A stretch of 9,356 bases of DNA from an uncultured Bacilli bacterium (lineage in GTDB: Bacteria > Bacillota_I > Bacilli_A > RF39 > UBA660), in the NCBI GenBank assembly GCA_934101115.1, contig CAKOPW010000034.1, forward strand, positions 1-9,356, written 5' to 3'. The position numbers and the translations under genes were made by a program. Of this stretch, positions 6,013-9,356 are shown one piece after another. Numbering within the stretch: the first letter of the stretch is position 1; every line of letters begins with the position of its first letter. Below the pieces are notes generated by a model. The model saw nothing but the letters and a program-made list of their open reading frames with translations. It did not search any database and was not told the DNA's origin.

Positions 6013-7275
6013 ATGTTATTTGCTGAAGCTTATAAAAGAGGCACAAGTATTTATCCAGCAAATCAAGTAATCCCAATGTTTCCTTTTCAATTATCCAATG
6101 GAATTTGTTCATTAAATGAAGATGAAGATAAACTTACTAAAACTATTAAAATAGAGATAACGCCTGATGGTAGATTTGTTGATTATTCTATTTTTAAAAG
6201 TATAATAAGAAGTAATAAAAAAATGTCTTATGAAAAAGTAAATAATCTTTTAAATGGAGTTGACTATGACGAAGAATATTTGCCATTCTATGAATTGTTA
6301 AAAGATATGAATTTATTATCTAATATATTAGAACATAGAAGATCAAAAAGAGGATGCATGTCATTAAATATAGCAGAATATGAATATGACATAAATGAAT
6401 ATGGTGAAGTTGATGATGTCCATGTAAGAGAAAGAGATAAAGCTCAATTAATGATTGAAAACTTTATGATTGTAGCAAATGAAATTGTAGCCAAGTATTT
6501 TGAATATTTGGATACTGTTGGTGTATATCGTTGCCATAAAGCTCCAGATTTAGATAAATTATACAAATTGAAAAAAACACTTAATAATCTTGGAAAGTTT
6601 TATCGTACTTCATCAATTAGAAATCCAAAATTTTTACAAAATCTAATGCGTGATGCCAACAAAAATGATTTAATTAAAGAAAATCCATATTTTTCAAAGA
6701 TTTTGTTATCATCTATGGAGAAAGCTTATTTTTCAACTATTAATATTGGGCATTTTGGTTTAGCTTTAGATGAATATGCGATGTTTACAAGTCCAATAAG
6801 AAGATTTGCTGATTTAATGAATCATTTAATAATTGGTTATGCGTTAGATGGTGAATATGATAAAATAGACGAGCTAGCAAGTAAATGTGAAGATATGTGT
6901 ATTCACACAAGTGAAAAAGAATATCAATCGGATAGTTTTGAAAAGAATATTGATTTGATGTTAATGAATAAATATCTTGAAAAATATAAATATAGTCCGC
7001 TTATTGCAACGGTTATATGTATAGATAAATCAAAAGAATGTGTTTACGTTAAAACAAATTTAGGAATTTATGGTATAATACCTATGAATAAAAAAAGTGT
7101 AAAATCACCAAATGAGGCAATAATAAATGGAAGCAAGGTAGCAATTGGTGATTCAATAGTTGTAGAATATTCTTCAATACAAGATTATTTCACAGAAGTT
7201 ACATTCGATTATCTTGGTAAAGATACCAATGGAATTAGAAAGTTAATAAAAGATAGGAGAGAAAAAAATGATTAA
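6013..7275 (+). CDS. rnr: Ribonuclease R, C-terminal part (continues rnr after the frameshift)
   Basis: The frame is open from 5953 and carries the rest of RNase R: NYILYVSIADVSHYVKPGS just before 6013, then YKRGTSIYPANQVIPM, LSNGICSLN, the MIVANEIVAKYF region with YRCHKAPD, and the late RNB motif HFGLALDEYAMFTSPIRRFADL (restored residues about 593-614). An S1-like RNA-binding domain follows (about 672-746) and then a short basic tail. The ATG at 6013 is only the first Met in the open frame. GGAAG lies one base before it, too close to act as a ribosome site, so separate translation is unlikely. Alone, this part would lack the catalytic aspartates. Its stop (7273-7275) overlaps the thrS start by 8 bp. 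If the frameshift is real, no full RNase R is made except by slippage. Confidence 0.88.
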   Translation: MLFAEAYKRGTSIYPANQVIPMFPFQLSNGICSLNEDEDKLTKTIKIEITPDGRFVDYSIFKSIIRSNKKMSYEKVNNLLNGVDYDEEYLPFYELLKDMNLLSNILEHRRSKRGCMSLNIAEYEYDINEYGEVDDVHVRERDKAQLMIENFMIVANEIVAKYFEYLDTVGVYRCHKAPDLDKLYKLKKTLNNLGKFYRTSSIRNPKFLQNLMRDANKNDLIKENPYFSKILLSSMEKAYFSTINIGHFGLALDEYAMFTSPIRRFADLMNHLIIGYALDGEYDKIDELASKCEDMCIHTSEKEYQSDSFEKNIDLMLMNKYLEKYKYSPLIATVICIDKSKECVYVKTNLGIYGIIPMNKKSVKSPNEAIINGSKVAIGDSIVVEYSSIQDYFTEVTFDYLGKDTNGIRKLIKDRREKND

Positions 7276-9031
7276 TTTTAAAGAAGATGAAGATTTAAGA
7301 AAGTTAAATCACTCATGTGCTCATATGATGGCACAAGCTATAAAACATTTATATCCAAATGCCCGCTTTTGGGTTGGACCAGTAGTAGAAGAAGGATTTT
7401 ACTATGATGTTGATTTAGGAGATAAAGTTATTAATGAAGAAGACATTGAAGCAATTTCAAAGGAAATGAAAAAAATTGCAAAAGATGGAAAAAGAATTGT
7501 TAGAAATGAAATAAGTAAAGAAGAAGCATTAGAAGAGTTTAAAGATGATCCATATAAAATAGATTTAATATCTAGAATGGACGAAGCTTCAACAGTTATT
7601 TCAACTTATACTCAAGGAGATTTTACTGATCTTTGTCGTGGACCTCATGTTGATACAGTTAAAGAATGTAAATATTTTAAATTAACTAAATTTTCAGGAG
7701 CTTATTGGAAAGGCGATAGAAACAATAAAATGCTTCAAAGAATTTATGGAGTATGTTTCAGAACTGAAGAAGAGCTTAATGCTTATTTAACTGAACTTGA
7801 AGAAGCAAAAGAAAGAGACCATCGAAAATTAGGTAAAGATTTAGGAATTTACATGATGGATGATTTAGTTGGAAAAGGTCTTCCAATGTATTTACCAAAT
7901 GGATATACAGTATGGCATGAATTTGAAGAATACATAAAAAATAAAGAATTAAAACTTGGTTATAAACACGTTTTAACTCCACCACTTGGAAATGTTGAAC
8001 TTTATAAAATATCTGGACACTGGGCACATTATCAAGATAGTATGTTCCCTAAAATGGAGGTTGAAGGCGAAGAGTTTGTTTTAAGACCAATGAACTGTCC
8101 TCATCATATGATGATTTATGGAAATGATATTCATTCATATCGTGATTTACCATTACGTATTGCAGAAGTAGCAAGGGATGCAAGATATGAATCAAGTGGA
8201 AGTTTAAAAGGAATAGAGCGTGTTAGAACATTCTGCCAAAATGATTCACATATTTTCTGTACTCCAGATCAAATCGAAAGTGAATTTAGAGGAGTAGTTG
8301 ATTTAATATTAGATGTTTATAAAGAATTAAATATTAAAAATTATCGTTTTGAACTTTCATTAAGAGATAAAGAAGATAAAGTAAAATATCATGATGATGA
8401 TGAAATGTGGGATAAAGCTGAAAATAAATTAAGAGAAGTTTTAAATGATATTGGTATTCCTTACGTAGAAAAAATTGGAGAAGCTGCCTTCTATGGACCA
8501 AAACTTGATGTTCAAGTTAAACCTGCTGTAGGTAATGAATATACATTATCCACTTGTCAACTTGATTTCTGTTTGCCAGCAAATTTTGATTTAAAATATG
8601 TAGATCAAGATGGAAGCAAGAAAACTCCAGTAGTAATTCACCGTGCAATCCTTGGTTCAATTGATAGATTTATTGCTTTCTATCTTGAAGAAACTAAAGG
8701 TGCATTACCTCTTTGGGTAAATCCAAATCAAGTAACAATTATTCCAGTCAATAATGAATATCATTTAGAATATGCAACTAGAATTTATAACGAATTAAGA
8801 AATGCGAATATTCGTGTAAAATTAGATGATAGAGATGAAAAACTAGGCTATAAAATGAGAGAAAGTCAAATGATGAAAACTCCAATAACATTAGTTTTAG
8901 GAAATGATGAAAGGGATAATGAAACAGTTACTTTAAGACTTTATGGAAAAGATGATAAAGTAACAATGAGTATTGAGGAATTCAAAGCATATCTAAAAGA
9001 AAATATTGAAAATAAAACTTATAGATTATAA
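7268..9031 (+). CDS. thrS: Threonine--tRNA ligase lacking the TGS domain (587 aa)
   Basis: It charges tRNA-Thr with threonine using ATP. The N2 editing domain starts almost at residue 10, with H15 and H19 in HSCAH and C123/H127 in CRGPH, matching H73, H77, C182 and H186 of E. coli ThrRS. The class II catalytic core follows. It has C277 in RPMNCPHH, R306 in the motif 2 region (RYESSGSLKGIERVRTF), H328 in CQNDSHIF and H458 in VIHRAILGS, so the zinc ligands (C277, H328, H458) are complete. The anticodon-binding domain runs from about 485 to 587. The roughly 58-residue N-terminal TGS (N1) domain found in most bacterial ThrRS is absent. ATG 7268 has AGGAGAG (7255-7261) and overlaps the rnr stop. 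An upstream extension in this frame would have to lie within rnr, so the short form appears genuine. Transcription is governed by the threonine T-box at 4739-4951. Confidence 0.97.
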   Translation: MINFKEDEDLRKLNHSCAHMMAQAIKHLYPNARFWVGPVVEEGFYYDVDLGDKVINEEDIEAISKEMKKIAKDGKRIVRNEISKEEALEEFKDDPYKIDLISRMDEASTVISTYTQGDFTDLCRGPHVDTVKECKYFKLTKFSGAYWKGDRNNKMLQRIYGVCFRTEEELNAYLTELEEAKERDHRKLGKDLGIYMMDDLVGKGLPMYLPNGYTVWHEFEEYIKNKELKLGYKHVLTPPLGNVELYKISGHWAHYQDSMFPKMEVEGEEFVLRPMNCPHHMMIYGNDIHSYRDLPLRIAEVARDARYESSGSLKGIERVRTFCQNDSHIFCTPDQIESEFRGVVDLILDVYKELNIKNYRFELSLRDKEDKVKYHDDDEMWDKAENKLREVLNDIGIPYVEKIGEAAFYGPKLDVQVKPAVGNEYTLSTCQLDFCLPANFDLKYVDQDGSKKTPVVIHRAILGSIDRFIAFYLEETKGALPLWVNPNQVTIIPVNNEYHLEYATRIYNELRNANIRVKLDDRDEKLGYKMRESQMMKTPITLVLGNDERDNETVTLRLYGKDDKVTMSIEEFKAYLKENIENKTYRL

Positions 9032-9035
9032 AAAA

Positions 9036-9068
9036 AAGAACTGCTAATCAAAAAGTTAGCAGTTTTTA
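9036..9068. terminator. Bidirectional terminator after thrS
   Basis: Bases 9036-9047 (AAGAACTGCTAA) pair with 9056-9067 (TTAGCAGTT then TTT), with one G-T pair and an 8-base loop. The GC-containing core is AACTGCTAA/TTAGCAGTT. It begins five bases after the thrS stop, and its T-run and A-run serve both directions. The stop codon of the reverse-strand 52-aa gene (9066-9068) lies in the right arm. Confidence 0.85.
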
Positions 9069-9224
9069 TCTGTTCAAAATAGCAAGTATACCATAAATAA
9101 TAGATGTGTAACAAAGTAGCATAATTAGTAATTCGGACGAATAACCGAATAATTCAAAACACAATATCCAAATAAATATGGTGAAAACACTTAAAGCAAT
9201 ATTTACAAGTTTTTTATTAAACAT
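9066..9224 (-). CDS. Small membrane protein (52 aa), unknown function
   Basis: Read on the reverse strand, it starts MFNKKLVNIALSV and ends YGILAILNR. It has two hydrophobic helices (about 6-26 and 31-50) joined by a short FGYSSE turn, with positive residues at the N-terminus (KK) and C-terminus (R). This suggests a helical hairpin with both ends inside. ATG 9224 is preceded by AAAGGA at suitable spacing, and an extended -10 promoter lies 24 bases upstream. It ends inside the thrS terminator, so it is a single-gene unit convergent with thrS. The ribosome site, promoter and terminator all in register make it convincing despite its size. The family is not recognised. Confidence 0.65.
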   Translation of the reverse strand: MFNKKLVNIALSVFTIFIWILCFELFGYSSELLIMLLCYTSIIYGILAILNR

Positions 9225-9247
9225 TCAAATTTTCCTTTCATAACCAA

Positions 9248-9256
9248 ATTATAACA
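9248..9256 (-). promoter_or_regulatory. Extended -10 promoter for the 52-aa membrane protein
   Basis: On the reverse strand the bases read TGTTATAAT, a consensus TATAAT with the TGn extension. No good -35 box is seen at 17-18 bp, which extended -10 promoters can do without. Transcription would start near 9242, leaving a leader of about 17 bases that contains the AAAGGA site. Confidence 0.6.
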
Positions 9257-9303
9257 TAATTTTTTATATTAAGATTTTATTTACACATACTAAAAGTAGA
9301 ATA

Positions 9304-9332
9304 TTTACTCTACAACAAATAAATTGTATAAT
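9304..9332 (+). promoter_or_regulatory. Promoter for a gene beyond the right edge
   Basis: TTTACT (9304-9309) and TATAAT (9327-9332) are 17 bp apart. A second TATAAT (9338-9343) overlaps downstream but lacks a matching -35. An AGGTG at 9344-9348 could be a ribosome site for a start codon just past the window. GTAGA (9296-9300) and TCTAC (9309-9313) form a small inverted repeat that touches the -35 box and could be an operator. The 9225-9356 spacer otherwise shows no gene. Confidence 0.55.
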
Positions 9333-9356
9333 TTAAATATAATAGGTGTGCAATAA

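Noticed and set aside
5918..6112. 64-aa reverse open frame across the rnr frameshift
   Set aside because: It is antisense to a conserved RNB region that continues on both sides of the G7 run. It has no recognisable family and is best seen as a shadow.
6013..7275. The 420-aa frame as an independent gene
   Set aside because: It lacks a ribosome site, begins in mid RNB domain, and joins the upstream frame exactly at the G7 run.
7776..8027. 83-aa reverse open frame inside thrS
   Set aside because: It is antisense to the highly conserved ThrRS core, with no motif of its own.

Overview
The window is very AT-rich, chromosomal-looking DNA from a low-GC Gram-positive bacterium. Supporting signs are strong AGGAGG-type ribosome sites, a T-box riboswitch, a class B-type sortase, a LemA-family protein and a DUF3603-like protein. 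TGA is used as a stop (4729-4731) and Trp is read from TGG, so this is not the Mycoplasma genetic code. The gene set and composition fit an uncultured gut Bacilli lineage of the RF39/Erysipelotrichales kind. That placement is an inference. No phage, transposon, CRISPR, tRNA or rRNA signature was seen.

Layout. At 1-60 there may be the last codons of an upstream gene, followed by a clear intrinsic terminator. At 82-1233 lies a forward cluster: a 59-aa two-helix membrane protein, a DUF3603/YjbA-like cytosolic protein, and a short LemA-family membrane protein. It meets, tail to tail across a shared hairpin terminator, a reverse-strand 551-aa sortase with a large cytoplasmic N-terminal domain. A 124-bp divergent spacer carrying a good sigma-A promoter leads into a 566-aa protein. 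That protein looks like a highly diverged RNase II/R (RNB) domain with all four catalytic aspartates replaced. A T-box leader with a threonine specifier (ACT) follows, then rnr (RNase R) and thrS (threonyl-tRNA synthetase), which overlap by 8 bp. A bidirectional terminator closes thrS and also the end of a reverse-strand 52-aa membrane protein. The last 130 bp hold divergent promoters, one of them pointing out of the window.

How the parts fit. Uncharged tRNA-Thr should let transcription pass the T-box, raising ThrRS and, unusually, RNase R with it. The catalytically dead-looking RNB protein sits directly upstream on the same strand with no terminator before the T-box, so the three genes may be partly co-transcribed.

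Main oddities: (1) the predicted RNB pseudoenzyme next to a true RNase R; (2) a G7 run that breaks rnr just after its catalytic DLDDA motif; (3) a sortase fused to a putative beta-alpha solenoid on the cytoplasmic side; (4) a ThrRS without its TGS domain and a LemA protein without its usual middle section.
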